Source of the DNA: Chromobacterium haemolyticum
GTDB taxonomy: Bacteria > Pseudomonadota > Gammaproteobacteria > Burkholderiales > Chromobacteriaceae
NCBI RefSeq assembly: GCF_002081825.1
Contig: NZ_MUKU01000023.1
Location: forward strand, 1-64,000
DNA: 64,000 nucleotides
Reading direction: 5' to 3'
A program made the position numbers and the translations under genes. The notes under the pieces were generated by a model. It was not told the DNA's origin. It made no database searches and worked only from the letters and a program-made list of their open reading frames with translations. Positions 1 to 9,674 of the stretch are shown here, piece by piece (the first letter of the stretch is position 1; every line of letters begins with the position of its first letter).

Positions 1-57
1 TTCGGCCTGCTTGAGAAAGCCAATGATCTGTTCTTCGGTGAATCTGCTCTTCTTCAT
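1..57 (-). pseudogene. IS3-family OrfA, N-terminal piece cut by the window edge
   Basis: Read on the minus strand, the first 19 codons begin MKKSRFTEEQIIGFLKQAE, the typical start of an IS3-family (IS407/IS51-like) helix-turn-helix OrfA. The gene runs off the left edge, so its integrity cannot be judged. The IS end probably lies near 100-130, where short GATCAGGGGAA direct repeats occur and the neighbouring IS3 OrfB reading frame is broken. Confidence 0.75.
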
Positions 58-135
58 GTCCGTCATTCTCCTTCAGTGACGGACTTCTCTCTACTTTTGA
101 TTGGTAAGGCCTAAGGGGAGCAGATCAGGGGAAGA

Positions 136-309
136 TCAGGGGAAGATCACACTGGCTCGCCAGGAGTCGCGAATCAACGCCAGCAATCTGGCATCTTCCT
201 TGGCGTGATCAGATTCGGGGCGGTGTAGCCATTGATAGAAGCCGGCACGCGCAACTTGCAACAAACGGCACATGGTCGTCAGCGGCCAGGTATGTCGATG
301 CTCGTTCAT
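136..309 (-). pseudogene. IS3-family OrfB fragment (N-terminal ~55 residues)
   Basis: The minus-strand frame from the ATG at 309 reads MNEHRHTWPLTTMCRLLQVA and then RAGFYQWLHRPES, the N-terminal 'MCRLLxVxRAGFYxWL' region of IS3 OrfB integrases. The family pattern is lost around residue 53 and the frame stops at 136, where the neighbouring IS end appears to have inserted. The DDE catalytic core is absent, so this is a dead remnant that belongs with the OrfA at 321-611. Confidence 0.75.
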
Positions 310-320
310 GAAGCGGTACC

Positions 321-611
321 TTACTCGGACTCCCTGGCAAAGTACCGCGCGGCTTTTTTTAGAATATCTCGCTCTTCTTCTGTGCGACGCAGTTGCGCCT
401 TCTGGCGAAGGATTTCGCTCTTGGCTTCGATCAGTTCAGCAGCTTGCTTCTCTGAGTTGTCCGGGGTGACAGCTTTCACCCACTTGTACAGGCTATGGCT
501 AGAAACCCCAAGCCGAGCGGAAACCTCGGCCACGGAGTAGCCACGCTCGGTGACTTGTTTGACGGCTTCCTCTTTGAATTCTGGGGTGAAACGCGGTGTG
601 CTCATGGACAT
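321..611 (-). CDS. IS3-family transposase OrfA
   Basis: This is an intact 96-residue OrfA. It has an N-terminal helix-turn-helix (RFTPEFKEEAVKQVTERGYS and then VAEVSARLGVSSHSLYKW) followed by a leucine-zipper-like helix (LRRTEEERDILKKAARYF), as expected for IS3-group OrfA. OrfA binds the IS ends and normally acts as an OrfAB fusion made by frameshifting. Here the OrfB partner (136-309) is truncated, so the element cannot transpose by itself. An aggatgtcc segment lies just upstream of the start. Confidence 0.85.
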   Translation of the reverse strand: MSMSTPRFTPEFKEEAVKQVTERGYSVAEVSARLGVSSHSLYKWVKAVTPDNSEKQAAELIEAKSEILRQKAQLRRTEEERDILKKAARYFARESE

Positions 612-689
612 CCTCCTATGCTCAAATCATAAGGCAGGAATGCCTACAGGAGCCGGGTCAGTCCATACCACCTAAGTTGGTGTCCGGAT

Positions 690-1252
690 TTAGTAGACCA
701 CTACACCTCGAATAACCCAAGCTTTTCAGCAAACCTAACGACAACATGACGCTTATAGTTCACTTGCCAACCTTCCCCTTGCGGCATGACGTGCAGCCGG
801 AGCGAACCAACGCGCTGGCGTTCTTCGGCCTACTCACAGAGGCGTTGCCGTAGCTCCGCATTACGGTCCGGCGCCGGCTTGCGACGAAAAGTCTTACGCG
901 TGACCATGACCAGATTACAGGCCCGCCGCTCGGAGATTCGGTGGCGAGCCATCAACTGCTTGGCCGCTTCACACCGAGCAGCAGGCCTACTTAGTTTTTT
1001 CCAAGTACTTCTTTGAGCATCTCGATATCGAGAGCCTGGTTGGCGACCAAGCGTTTCAACCGGGCATTCTTTTCCTCTAGCTGCTTCAGCCGCTTGGCCT
1101 CCGACACTGCCATACCGCTAAACTTGCTGCGCCAGTTGTAGAACGTCGCATCGGAGATACCGTGCTTACGGCACAGCTCAGCGACCGGGGCCGGCCTCGG
1201 CTTCCTTGAGGATGGTAATGATCTGCGCTTCGGTATATCGAGACTTCCGCAT
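690..1252 (-). pseudogene. Degenerate IS3-family element (frameshifted orfA plus eroded orfB)
   Basis: OrfA starts at 1252 (MRKSRYTEAQIITILKEAEA). It is thrown out of frame near 1183-1190 by one extra base in the GGCCCCGG tract. The shifted frame continues VAELCRKHGISDATFYNWRS to a stop at 991. Downstream, OrfB-like protein sequence (RHRISERRACNLVMVTRKTF, later GWQVNYKR) is recognisable to about 700 but contains an in-frame stop and clear decay. The element is therefore an old relic and codes for no working transposase. Confidence 0.75.
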
Positions 1253-2256
1253 GAGGGGTTCCTTTGGCCTTCATGCTAAATTATGTTTGGTATATCTGCC
1301 GAGGGGAAGGTCAAATCTTCCTGAGTACGGCACCGTTTTGATATGCTTATTTAGCGTGCTTTATATGGCAAGCAAGCAATTGAATGGTGTTGGCATTATA
1401 TTTCTGTAAAATAAATCATATGCCATAATGTGTTCTGTTCAAATCGGACATGGATGTTTATGGGTGTATTTCGTACTAGTCATATATTGTTTTGTGTTGC
1501 ACCTCTGCATACTACCGCTAGTAGTAATTATACCCATATCTAGCCAGCCTAGACCCAATGTTGTAATGGGCTAGTTGTAAGTGTAGGAGTTTGTGCAAAG
1601 CAAGCAGAACAATGAATGGCTTTCAGAATGTAAACACGATCTCCATGCTATATTATTTCACACCTCAGGCAAAGTACGTTTCATGTGTTACGCATATTGT
1701 TGCGTACGACTGCAAAATCTTTTGACTTACAGCTGTTAATGAAAGTATCTGGTCTTCAAGGGTAAATTCGGTTAAGCAAGATCATAGAAAAGCTATAGGT
1801 GTTAGCAAGACTGCTCTTTGGTTGAAGTTTACGCAATGCTGCCATGATTGTCCTATCTGATTCAATCTCTCTGAGCCGCCCTGTCAATCAGAAATAAGCT
1901 CATTCTCATTATGTCGATGTGCCTTAATATTTCATCACAAAATCTAATCGCTAGACACTAATTAATCGTTACTTGTGGTGTTAGGGATAGTGTGAAATAA
2001 AATGGGATGTGAGGCTCGCCTCGTAATATGGGAGGGTTTTATATTTTGATAGAAAATAAATCATGAATCTTTCTTGTGTATGGAGAGCGATTTGGTTGAT
2101 GGAGCCATACTTTGTTTTTAAGTCAGGAATAGATTAGTGAAGTTATGCATATTTTTTAATGAATGATGACGAAGTTGTATGCTCGACTAGGTTTCATGTT
2201 TTTTATTTGTCCTGTGCCGATATTGATTTTTGGTAAATAATAACAAAGAGAATAAA
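1253..2256. other. AT-rich intergenic stretch upstream of the ToxR-like gene
   Basis: About 1 kb without a credible gene. It is visibly more AT-rich than the rest of the window, with many stops in every frame. A TTGACT...TATCTG pair near 1721-1750 could be a promoter by chance. No tRNA, array or IS end was recognised. It probably holds the regulatory region of the downstream regulator plus decayed foreign DNA. Confidence 0.6.
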
Positions 2257-3087
2257 ATGTCTAAACACTTAATTTCTAATCAGGTTATTTTTGACTCCGT
2301 TTCACATCAATTGTTTAACTCGCTAGATGCTAGCCTCCAAACTACATTGGGAGCAACAGCAAGCAGGTGTTTGTTTGTATTAATAGAAAACAATGGGAAA
2401 ATTGTTACAAAAAGAGAGCTGCTATATGAGGCATGGGAAAAGTATGGATCTATCGTAACAGGAAATAGTGTTAGCCAAGCGATAACGCAGATTCGAAGAG
2501 CTCTCTCGATAATAAATATTCGAGAAGATATTATCAATACTACACCAAGGATTGGATATAGCATTGCATGTCCTATCCAGTTGTTGGACTCAGGGTCTAT
2601 CAATTTTTATCCACCTTCAGATATTTTGATGCCAGAGCCACAATCCCTCCATGCCGGCATATGGGATGTCGTTCCTGTGGAAGAGAATAAAAAAAAATAT
2701 AAAGAGATAAAAAAAATAAAATGGGTAAATTTGCTTATATTGTGCAGTTTGACATGTTTTAGCTCGTTAATCGCTAGACTCACTTATATGGGCACATGGG
2801 GAAATGTCACAAATTCATTTGAAACCATTCGTTACAAAAAGGTAGAGGGGAATCCGAAAATATTTATGTCTTCAACGGCGAGTGATGGGCATGCTATTGC
2901 TTTAGATTATATTGATCAGTTAAAGGAATATCCTCCGACGACTATTGCGGATTTGAAAAATAAGTTGATTTATATAAATAATAATAAATTGTTGGAAAAA
3001 GATTTTTACAGCTATCTGGTGTGTGATAAAGCTATCGGAGAAGTTTCTGCAGAATGCGCTATTTATATTCTGAAAAAGGAGGGTTGA
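2257..3087 (+). CDS. ToxR/CadC-like membrane-anchored transcriptional regulator
   Basis: The 276-residue protein has an N-terminal OmpR-type winged helix (about residues 5-105: IVTKRELLYEAWEKYGSIVT, then NSVSQAITQIRRAL and a TTPRIGYSI wing). A charged linker follows, then one transmembrane segment around residues 165-185 (WVNLLILCSLTCFSSLIA) and a roughly 90-residue periplasmic tail. This is the ToxR/CadC/MarT layout, in which a DNA-binding domain is tethered to the inner membrane. ATG 2257 is preferred over the upstream TTG at 2230 because AAAGAG lies six bases before it. Base composition is strongly AT-rich compared with the chromosome, so transfer is likely. The target genes are unknown. 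Confidence 0.85.
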   Translation: MSKHLISNQVIFDSVSHQLFNSLDASLQTTLGATASRCLFVLIENNGKIVTKRELLYEAWEKYGSIVTGNSVSQAITQIRRALSIINIREDIINTTPRIGYSIACPIQLLDSGSINFYPPSDILMPEPQSLHAGIWDVVPVEENKKKYKEIKKIKWVNLLILCSLTCFSSLIARLTYMGTWGNVTNSFETIRYKKVEGNPKIFMSSTASDGHAIALDYIDQLKEYPPTTIADLKNKLIYINNNKLLEKDFYSYLVCDKAIGEVSAECAIYILKKEG

Positions 3088-3606
3088 ATGGCGCTTTTGC
3101 AAAAATGCATAATTGTTATAATCTGCATGTTTCTACCGTGGCTTATTTTTCTATCTGTAGGTGATAAGAGTGGATTGCTTGGTTCTAGTAAACCAATACA
3201 TTATGAGTTAAAAACTATTGATAAGGAAGGGCACGTTTTTACAGCGAGTATGACGGAGGTGTTTGGGGCGTATGATCAGAATATGGCGATGGTAAGTTTA
3301 ATCGGGGAATTGCAAGAAGATAGAGGGGATGGTTTGGTTGAAGTATTCCCTGTTAGACGGATTGCTATGCGTCAATATTGGAAAATAGATACATATTATT
3401 TCTTTAAAACAGAGGTCAGTTCAAGTCTAGTTGGAGACAAAATATCTGATGAAGTAGCCATGCGCTATGTTAGCCCGTTACTTGAAGTTGGATATGTTTC
3501 ACATGGTCAGTTTTTTAAGGTCAATTCGGAAAGCTATATATTTGACAACATATCCAGGTTGCCTGGTTGTTTTAAATTGACAGAACGTTCTCCCTTTTTT
3601 TTGTAG
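3088..3606 (+). CDS. FidL-like membrane protein, partner of the ToxR-like regulator
   Basis: A 172-residue protein with one N-terminal membrane segment (CIIVIICMFLPWLIFLSV) and a periplasmic remainder. It starts immediately after the stop of the regulator, with a strong AGGAGGG site at about 3077-3083, so the two form an operon. Size, topology and position match the FidL-like proteins that follow MarT/ToxR-type regulators in enterobacteria, and ToxS beside ToxR. The family call rests mainly on architecture and context plus a general sequence resemblance. By analogy it may stabilise or tune the periplasmic domain of its partner. It is as AT-rich as its neighbour. Confidence 0.65.
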   Translation: MALLQKCIIVIICMFLPWLIFLSVGDKSGLLGSSKPIHYELKTIDKEGHVFTASMTEVFGAYDQNMAMVSLIGELQEDRGDGLVEVFPVRRIAMRQYWKIDTYYFFKTEVSSSLVGDKISDEVAMRYVSPLLEVGYVSHGQFFKVNSESYIFDNISRLPGCFKLTERSPFFL

Positions 3607-3920
3607 CAGATGATTTTAGAATCCTAGGCGAATTTGGTCTCCTCCCGACTAACCGAGTAGTCTAGTTGTCGCATCCCGGACGATCGTCTGAGTAAATGTA
3701 TCTGGAAGCTTATCCTGGCCCGTGAAGGTTTGGGTAAGCTTCTGGAGTCGCTCAAGGGCACATCGAATAACCTGATATTTTCAGTGAACCCGGCCGCAAC
3801 ATGATTACCGCGACCACATTCGGCGTAACTTCCGAGATGAACTGCCATCTTTGGGGGTGCGTCACGTGATTTTTTGCTCGGTTCTCCGCTTAAACCCAGC
3901 GATCCAGGCGAGTTCGAGCA
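3607..3920. other. Unassigned spacer between the FidL-like gene and the IS5 relic
   Basis: No intact gene. One plus-strand frame reads PDDRLSKCIWKLILAREGLG and then KLLESLKGTSNNLIFSVNPA before a stop at about 3800. It has the feel of a truncated coding segment, but I do not recognise the family. The right part (about 3850-3920) should contain the downstream end of the IS5-type element, but I could not define its terminal inverted repeat. Confidence 0.4.
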
Positions 3921-4974
3921 TCAGAAGGCTTGGATTTCCGCCTTGCGGAGAAATACCAATCGCTTCAGGTTGTAGCAGGTCGCCATCATCGTCAGCGCGA
4001 AGTTCGCACGCGCTTGGCCAATCGTGCGGACTAACTTGCCACTCATCTGCTCGATCACGGCGAACACATGCTCGACACGAGCACGCACCTTGGCAATGCG
4101 CTGGTTACGTCGCTGCTGGCAGTCGGACAGCGGCTTGTTGATGTACCCCCGGCGCTGAATCTGGTTCCGGAATCCGTCCTGCGCAAGCTGAGCTTCACGC
4201 GCTTCAGACGGGTAGCCGCGGTCGGCATAAATGTCCCGGCTTGTGTTGCCGGTATCGAAGACGTTGTCGAAATGCTGGCTGTCGTGCGTGCTGGCGGTGT
4301 CGGTCGCGAACTTGCGGATCAGTTTGTATTTATTGTCGATGTTCACCGACAGCTTGTAGCCAAGTAGGATTTGCTGTGCTTCTTGGTCCAGCTTGCATCC
4401 TGGTCCTTCTGGCGCCGTTTGGCCGGTTTCCAATCGGCCGGCGTCGCACCCTGATCGAGCAGTTCTTTCTCGCCGCGACTGTTGTGCTGCTTGGGCGCCG
4501 GCACCAGCGTCGCGTCAATGATCTGACCTCCGCGTGCGATATAGCCCTGCTTGAGCAACTGGGTTGACACACCGTCGAACAGCACATGAGCGCCGGTCTC
4601 GCCGACCCGGTTCTCGAAGGTCCAAATCGTGGTGCGGTCGGGGATATTAACGGTGTTGCTCAGACCGCAGAAACGCTGGTAACTCATACGGTCGAGCAGT
4701 TGATACTCATCTGCTCGTCGGACAGGTTGTAAAGCCGCTTGAGCACCAGAATCCGCACCATCGTTTCAGTCGGAAACGGCGGCCGACCGCCCTGCGGGCA
4801 GACCGGTCTCGGTGCCACCCGGTCGATCTCAGCAGCTAAAGCAGCAAAGTCGATGTGCTGCTCGATCTCGGAGAGCGGATCGCCCAGCCGGTCGATCTTC
4901 TGGCGGTGATGATCGGCGGCGAACAGGTCGTTCTTGATGGCGTTGGGCTGTTTCATCGGGCTCAAGCTCGGCAA
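3921..4974 (-). pseudogene. IS5-family transposase, broken by two frameshifts
   Basis: Three successive minus-strand frames join into one IS5-type DDE transposase: residues from MPSLSPMKQPNAIKNDLFAA to RLYNLSDEQM, then SYQRFCGLSNTVNIPDRTTI onward to DASWTKKHSKSY, then GYKLSVNIDNKYKLIRKFAT to the end. The first junction (about 4700) lacks one base in the expected ATG-GAG-TAT sequence. The second (about 4367) lacks one base in TAC-TTT-GGC. Restoring one base at each gives a continuous protein of roughly 340 residues. The gene is inactive as it stands. Confidence 0.85.
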
Positions 4975-5038
4975 GGTTCAGAACAACGTAATTTTAACAG
5001 CAGGTGGGCTCGTCTAGGTTTTTCGAGGTGCCCAAAAG

Positions 5039-5362
5039 CAGGCCAGCGGCGAACACGAATTTGACCAACTGTGCGTTGCTTTGAGTATCGAGCATCGCTT
5101 AACCAAGCCGCGCAGCCCGCAAACGAATGGGATGGTTGAGCGCTTCAACTGTCGCATCAGCGATGTGCTGGCGACACACCGTTTCGACTCGGGGGAGGAC
5201 TTGGCCCAGACGCTGGGGCGCTATGTTCTGCTCTACAACCAACATCTCCCGCAGCTGGCTTTGCAGCACCAAACCCCCGTTCAGGCGATGAAGAGTTGGC
5301 AGAAACAGCGGCCGGGATTATTCAAAAAGCCGGTCAGCAATCGTCCGGGACTTGACACCTAG
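5039..5362 (+). pseudogene. IS481-family transposase, C-terminal fragment
   Basis: The plus-strand frame reads EHEFDQLCVALSIEHRLTKP then RSPQTNGMVERFN, the conserved end of the rve integrase core. It includes the region of the last catalytic acidic residue, and the expected C-terminal tail follows (LALQHQTPVQAMKSWQ ... RPGLDT). The N-terminal helix-turn-helix and the first part of the catalytic core are missing, so only the last third of an IS481-type transposase remains. It is another piece of the IS cluster next to the tRNA gene. Confidence 0.8.
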
Positions 5363-5365
5363 AGA

Positions 5366-5509
5366 TGGCCGGCTGTGCAAGTCGATGGGCAGCTGCTACA
5401 CGTGCCCCATTGCGAATCCGCGTGGCGGCAATCTCGCGAATTCGCTGCCGCTTCGCTCGATCGTTACGAGGGGGACGATAAAAATACGTTGCTTGCCGCA
5501 GCTGAATGA
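5366..5509 (+). pseudogene. Possible 3' remnant of an unknown gene
   Basis: Directly after the IS481 fragment an open frame without its own start runs 47 codons, reading WPAVQVDGQLLHVPHCESAW and then RQSREFAAASLDRYEGDDKN before TGA at 5507. The steady amino-acid composition suggests the tail of a real gene whose 5' part was removed by IS insertion or deletion. I cannot assign a family and chance is possible. Confidence 0.3.
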
Positions 5510-5572
5510 CGGCTGTGGCGCGGCGTATACTGACGCGGTACGTACCGGTCAGAGTGGGCCAGTTCGCGTTGG

Positions 5573-5846
5573 CTAGCCGGCTTCACAGCTTTTTTGGATG
5601 ACTTCCTGCCGCATCTGCTTATTCAGGCTCAGGTCCGCGACCATACGCTTGAGCCGGGGGACTTTTTCTTCCAATTGCTTCAGACGTCGTAGCTCGCTGA
5701 CGCCCAGGCCACCGTATTTCTTCCACCAGTTGTAGAAGGTGGCTTCGGAGACGTCCATCTTGCGACAGACCTCTGCGACGGTGGTGCCGGACTCTGCCTG
5801 GTGCAATGCGAAGGCGATCTGTTCCTCCGTGAACTTCGTTTTTCAT
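5573..5846 (-). pseudogene. IS3-family OrfA with an early frameshift, OrfB missing
   Basis: From the ATG at 5846 the frame starts MKNEVHGG, but shifting by one base after the A5 run gives the expected KTKFTEEQIAFALHQAESGT and then TVAEVCRKMDVSEATFYNWW, continuing to a stop at 5573. One extra A in the run explains the break. This is a typical IS407/IS51-type OrfA (helix-turn-helix plus leucine-rich helix ending ...NKQMRQEVIQKS). No OrfB follows, so the element is a relic. Confidence 0.8.
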
Positions 5847-5934
5847 GACAAATCTCCTGCCTGAGTGGGCTTAAATTTGCCCGAAATTTCTACTTTTAGC
5901 TGCTACAGTTTTTCGGGAGGAGGTCAGCCAGGCA

Positions 5935-5958
5935 ACAAAAAACCGCCCGGAGGCGGTT
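5935..5958 (-). terminator. Rho-independent terminator of the tRNA-Arg gene
   Basis: On the minus strand AACCGCC-tccg-GGCGGTT is followed directly by a T run. It lies about 20 bases beyond the 3' end of the tRNA gene, the expected place for its terminator. Confidence 0.85.
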
Positions 5959-5976
5959 ATGGGAAAACAAGTTGAG

Positions 5977-6051
5977 TGGCGCTCCCGACAGGAATCGAAC
6001 CTGTATCTGCCGCTTAGGAGGCGGCCGTTCTATCCGTTGAACTACGGTAGC
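5977..6051 (-). tRNA. tRNA-Arg (anticodon CCU)
   Basis: The minus-strand sequence folds as a full cloverleaf: acceptor GCTACCG/CGGGAGC, D stem GTTC/GAAC, anticodon stem GCCGC/GCGGC with loop CTCCTAA (anticodon CCU, reading AGG), T arm ACAGG-TTCGATT-CCTGT, and encoded CCA at 5977-5979. One acceptor pair (4:69) is an A-G mismatch. The gene's 3' end faces the IS-rich foreign segment, as in islands integrated at tRNA genes. I found no second copy of the tRNA 3' end in the window. Confidence 0.95.
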
Positions 6052-6167
6052 GGTGCTATGAAAGTGCTACTCAATTTTTTTATGATGTCTTAAATGTATT
6101 GAATTTTATGAAAAATTCGCTACAGCCAATCCCTTTAACTACGGAGACGTTTAGAGAAACTGCTGGG

Positions 6168-7142
6168 TCAGGCGCTGCGGTCCACCGATAGGCGGGCCAA
6201 TTCCACCAAGGCCTGACGGGTGTCCGATTCCGGAATCGGCGCCAGCGCGGCGACAGCCTGTTCGGCCACTTTGACCGCTTCGGCCCTAGCGTAGTCCAGA
6301 GCGCCGCAGGATTGTACCGCAGCCAGCACGTCCTGGAAACGATCGCGGCTGGCGTGTTCCAGCGCGTCGCGCACGGTGGCGGAGGCTTCCGGATTGCCGT
6401 TGCGCATGGTGTAGATCAAGGGCAGCGTTGGTTTGCCTTCGGCCAGGTCGTCGCCCAGGCTCTTGCCTATGGTGTCGGCGTCGCCGCTGTAGTCCAGCAC
6501 GTCGTCGATGATCTGGAAGGCGGTGCCCAGGTACATGCCGTATTCGGCCATTGCCCGCACTTGCTCGGCGCTGGCGCCGGCGCCGGCGCTGAGCGCGCCC
6601 ACGCGGGCGGAGGCTTCGAACAGCTTGGCGGTCTTGTACTTGATCACGCGCAGGTATTCGTCTTCGGTAACGTCGGTGTTGCCGATGTTGAGCAGCTGCA
6701 GCACCTCGCCCTCGGCGATGATGTTGGTGGCTTCCGCCATCACCGCCAGGATGTCCATATTGCGGGTGGTCACCATCATCTGGAAGGCGCGGGTGTAGAG
6801 GAAGTCGCCCACCAGCACGCTGGCGGCGTTGCCGAACAGCGCGTTGGCGGTTTCGCGGCCGCGGCGCAGGTCGGATTCGTCCACCACGTCGTCGTGCAGC
6901 AAGGTGGCGGTGTGGATGAATTCGATCATCGCCGCCAGCTCGTGCAATTGGTTGCCGCCATGGCCCAGCGCGCGGCCGGACAGCAGCGTCAACACCGGGC
7001 GCAGGCGTTTGCCGCCGGCGGAAATGATGTATTCCGCTACCTGGCGGATCAGGACGACATCAGAGTGCAGCCGGGCGCGGATGACGCGGTCTACGGCCTG
7101 CATGTCGTCGGCTATCAGTGTACGGAAAAGCGGGGTGGACAC
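6168..7142 (-). CDS. ispB: Octaprenyl/polyprenyl diphosphate synthase
   Basis: A 324-residue trans-isoprenyl diphosphate synthase that extends farnesyl diphosphate with isopentenyl diphosphate to make the side chain of ubiquinone in the cytoplasm. The first aspartate-rich motif DDVVD is at residues 84-88, followed by the RRG arginines. The second (QIIDDVLDY) is at about residue 212, and GGKRLRP at about 43 binds IPP. Length matches E. coli IspB (323). It is transcribed divergently from rplU-rpmA-obg, the usual arrangement in Beta- and Gammaproteobacteria. The quinone made here is the substrate for the RquA-like enzyme at 27.8 kb. Confidence 0.95.
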   Translation of the reverse strand: MSTPLFRTLIADDMQAVDRVIRARLHSDVVLIRQVAEYIISAGGKRLRPVLTLLSGRALGHGGNQLHELAAMIEFIHTATLLHDDVVDESDLRRGRETANALFGNAASVLVGDFLYTRAFQMMVTTRNMDILAVMAEATNIIAEGEVLQLLNIGNTDVTEDEYLRVIKYKTAKLFEASARVGALSAGAGASAEQVRAMAEYGMYLGTAFQIIDDVLDYSGDADTIGKSLGDDLAEGKPTLPLIYTMRNGNPEASATVRDALEHASRDRFQDVLAAVQSCGALDYARAEAVKVAEQAVAALAPIPESDTRQALVELARLSVDRSA

Positions 7143-7250
7143 GATTTCAACCAGTTATTTGAGATGGGTACGCCAAAGCCGAGAATGTTACCAGAAAAGC
7201 CCCTCCAGCCGCCATGGCGCGTACTCCTTAGGACTAAGTCGATGAAATCA

Positions 7251-7279
7251 TTGACAACTTGACGGGCTGTCCGTATAGT
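7251..7279 (+). promoter_or_regulatory. Sigma-70 promoter of rplU-rpmA-obg
   Basis: A perfect -35 TTGACA (7251-7256) is followed after 17 bases by TATAGT (7274-7279), leaving a leader of about 50 bases before rplU. This is near consensus, as expected for ribosomal protein genes. Confidence 0.9.
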
Positions 7280-7333
7280 TTCGCGTTCTCCCGCAACAGG
7301 CGGCGAGATTTTTATATTCAGGAGCTCATGCGA

Positions 7334-7645
7334 ATGTATGCGGTCATAAAAACCGGCGGCAAGCAGTACAAAGTTGTCGTTGGTGAAAAACTCAAAGTAG
7401 AACAGATACCTGCAGACGTCGACAGCCAGATCGTACTTGAAGAAGTGCTGATGATTGCTGACGGTGAACAGGTTGTTGTAGGCGCCCCGATGATTGCCGG
7501 CGCCACTGTTAAGGCCACCGTTGTTTCCCACGGTCGTGGCGACAAGATCCGCATCTTCAAGATGCGTCGTCGCAAGCACTACCAGAAACATCAGGGTCAT
7601 CGTCAAAACTTCACCGAAATCCGCATCGACGCGATTTCGAAGTAA
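7334..7645 (+). CDS. rplU: 50S ribosomal protein L21
   Basis: The protein starts [20 protein letters not shown] and ends with the RNA-binding [16 protein letters not shown] region, the signature of bacterial L21, which binds 23S rRNA in the large subunit. ATG 7334 is chosen over the ATG at 7328 because the GGAG at 7321-7324 is then nine bases away and the product is 103 residues, the same length as E. coli L21. It is the first gene of rplU-rpmA, with obg close behind. Confidence 0.97.
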   Translation: MYAVIKTGGKQYKVVVGEKLKVEQIPADVDSQIVLEEVLMIADGEQVVVGAPMIAGATVKATVVSHGRGDKIRIFKMRRRKHYQKHQGHRQNFTEIRIDAISK

Positions 7646-7657
7646 GGATAAACAGTC

Positions 7658-7933
7658 ATGGCACACAAAAAAGCAGGCGGTAGCTCCCGCAACGGTCGTG
7701 ACTCCGAAGCCAAACGCTTGGGCGTTAAGGTTTACGGCAGCGAACTGATTCCGGCAGGTTCCATCATCGTGCGTCAGCGCGGCACCCGCTTCCACGCAGG
7801 TGAAAACGTTGGCCAGGGCAAGGATCACACCTTGTTCGCCAAGGTAGACGGCTATGTTGAATTCACCATCAAAGGTGCAATGAAGCGCAAGTTCGTTAAT
7901 GTGGTTCCGTACACCGGCGTAGACGGCGAATAA
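7658..7933 (+). CDS. rpmA: 50S ribosomal protein L27
   Basis: The 91-residue L27 begins [20 protein letters not shown], the conserved N-terminal tail that reaches the peptidyl transferase centre, followed by the [14 protein letters not shown] beta-barrel core. It lies 12 bases after rplU in the same operon. There is no Firmicutes-type N-terminal extension that would need cleavage. Confidence 0.98.
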   Translation: MAHKKAGGSSRNGRDSEAKRLGVKVYGSELIPAGSIIVRQRGTRFHAGENVGQGKDHTLFAKVDGYVEFTIKGAMKRKFVNVVPYTGVDGE

Positions 7934-7958
7934 TTTTTCGCTTTCTAGTGACCGAGAA

Positions 7959-7987
7959 AGCCCTATCCTGCGATAGGGCTTTTTTTA
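7959..7987 (+). terminator. Rho-independent terminator after rpmA
   Basis: AGCCCTATC-ctgc-GATAGGGCT followed by seven T residues. It separates rplU-rpmA from obg, which must be read through or have its own promoter between 7988 and 8063. Confidence 0.92.
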
Positions 7988-8030
7988 TACCGAGGGGCAA
8001 GGCGTGAGGGTTGAAGCGTGTCAATCCTGA

Positions 8031-9224
<1,194 letters not shown>

Positions 9225-9266
9225 GAGTCCGTCCACTGCCGCGCGTCGGCATCCACGGCAAGCAAC

Positions 9267-9294
9267 AAGGCCAGTCTAGCGACTGGCCTTTTTT
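9267..9294 (+). terminator. Rho-independent terminator after obg
   Basis: AAGGCCAGTC-tagc-GACTGGCCTT followed by a T run. Confidence 0.92.
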
Positions 9295-9674
9295 CATGCG
9301 GTTTCTGTCCGAGCCTGTCTTCCCCTTCCTTCTCCCGTCCGCGGATACCAAGCGTTACTTGAGTTGGCGCTTGGATGTTGTATTTTTTCCTCAATAAAGC
9401 GCAGGTTTGTGCCGCTCCCTGGAATCTAAAGTCATTAATTGCGCCGCTTGGCATGACAAAAGGTTGGCTGAGCGCGCCCTGATAGCCGGGTGTGAGAGAC
9501 GGTATAGACAAATTGCTCTATTTATATAACATGAAGCGCTTCAGCCCCTCCGGGGGCGATGCCGGATCAGAGGGCGAAAAGCCCCGGACGCTTTAACTTG
9601 TGAAATGCATATGCCCGGCTGTCGGCTCGGGATTTTCACCGTTGGCTGTAGATGAAGTCTATGAGGAGAAGCAA
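9295..9674. other. Intergenic leader region upstream of the amino-acid ABC operon
   Basis: About 380 bases without a gene. The right half (9530-9660) is GC-rich with short complementary blocks (CCCCTCCGGGGG near 9545, GGGCG...GCCCC near 9572-9590), so an RNA structure is possible in the hisJ leader. I could not match a known riboswitch. An ArgR-type operator was not evident by eye. Confidence 0.4.

Noticed and set aside
1721-1750. Promoter TTGACT/TATCTG in the AT-rich gap
   Set aside because: It is more than 500 bases from the next gene in AT-rich DNA where such matches are expected by chance.
6312-7262. Long plus-strand frame (316 codons) across ispB
   Set aside because: It is antisense to a clear ispB gene. 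Its His/Gln/Val-rich composition is the usual mirror of GC-biased third positions, and there is no domain or ribosome site.
9530-9660. Riboswitch upstream of hisJ
   Set aside because: Some complementary GC blocks exist, but no known amino-acid riboswitch core could be recognised.
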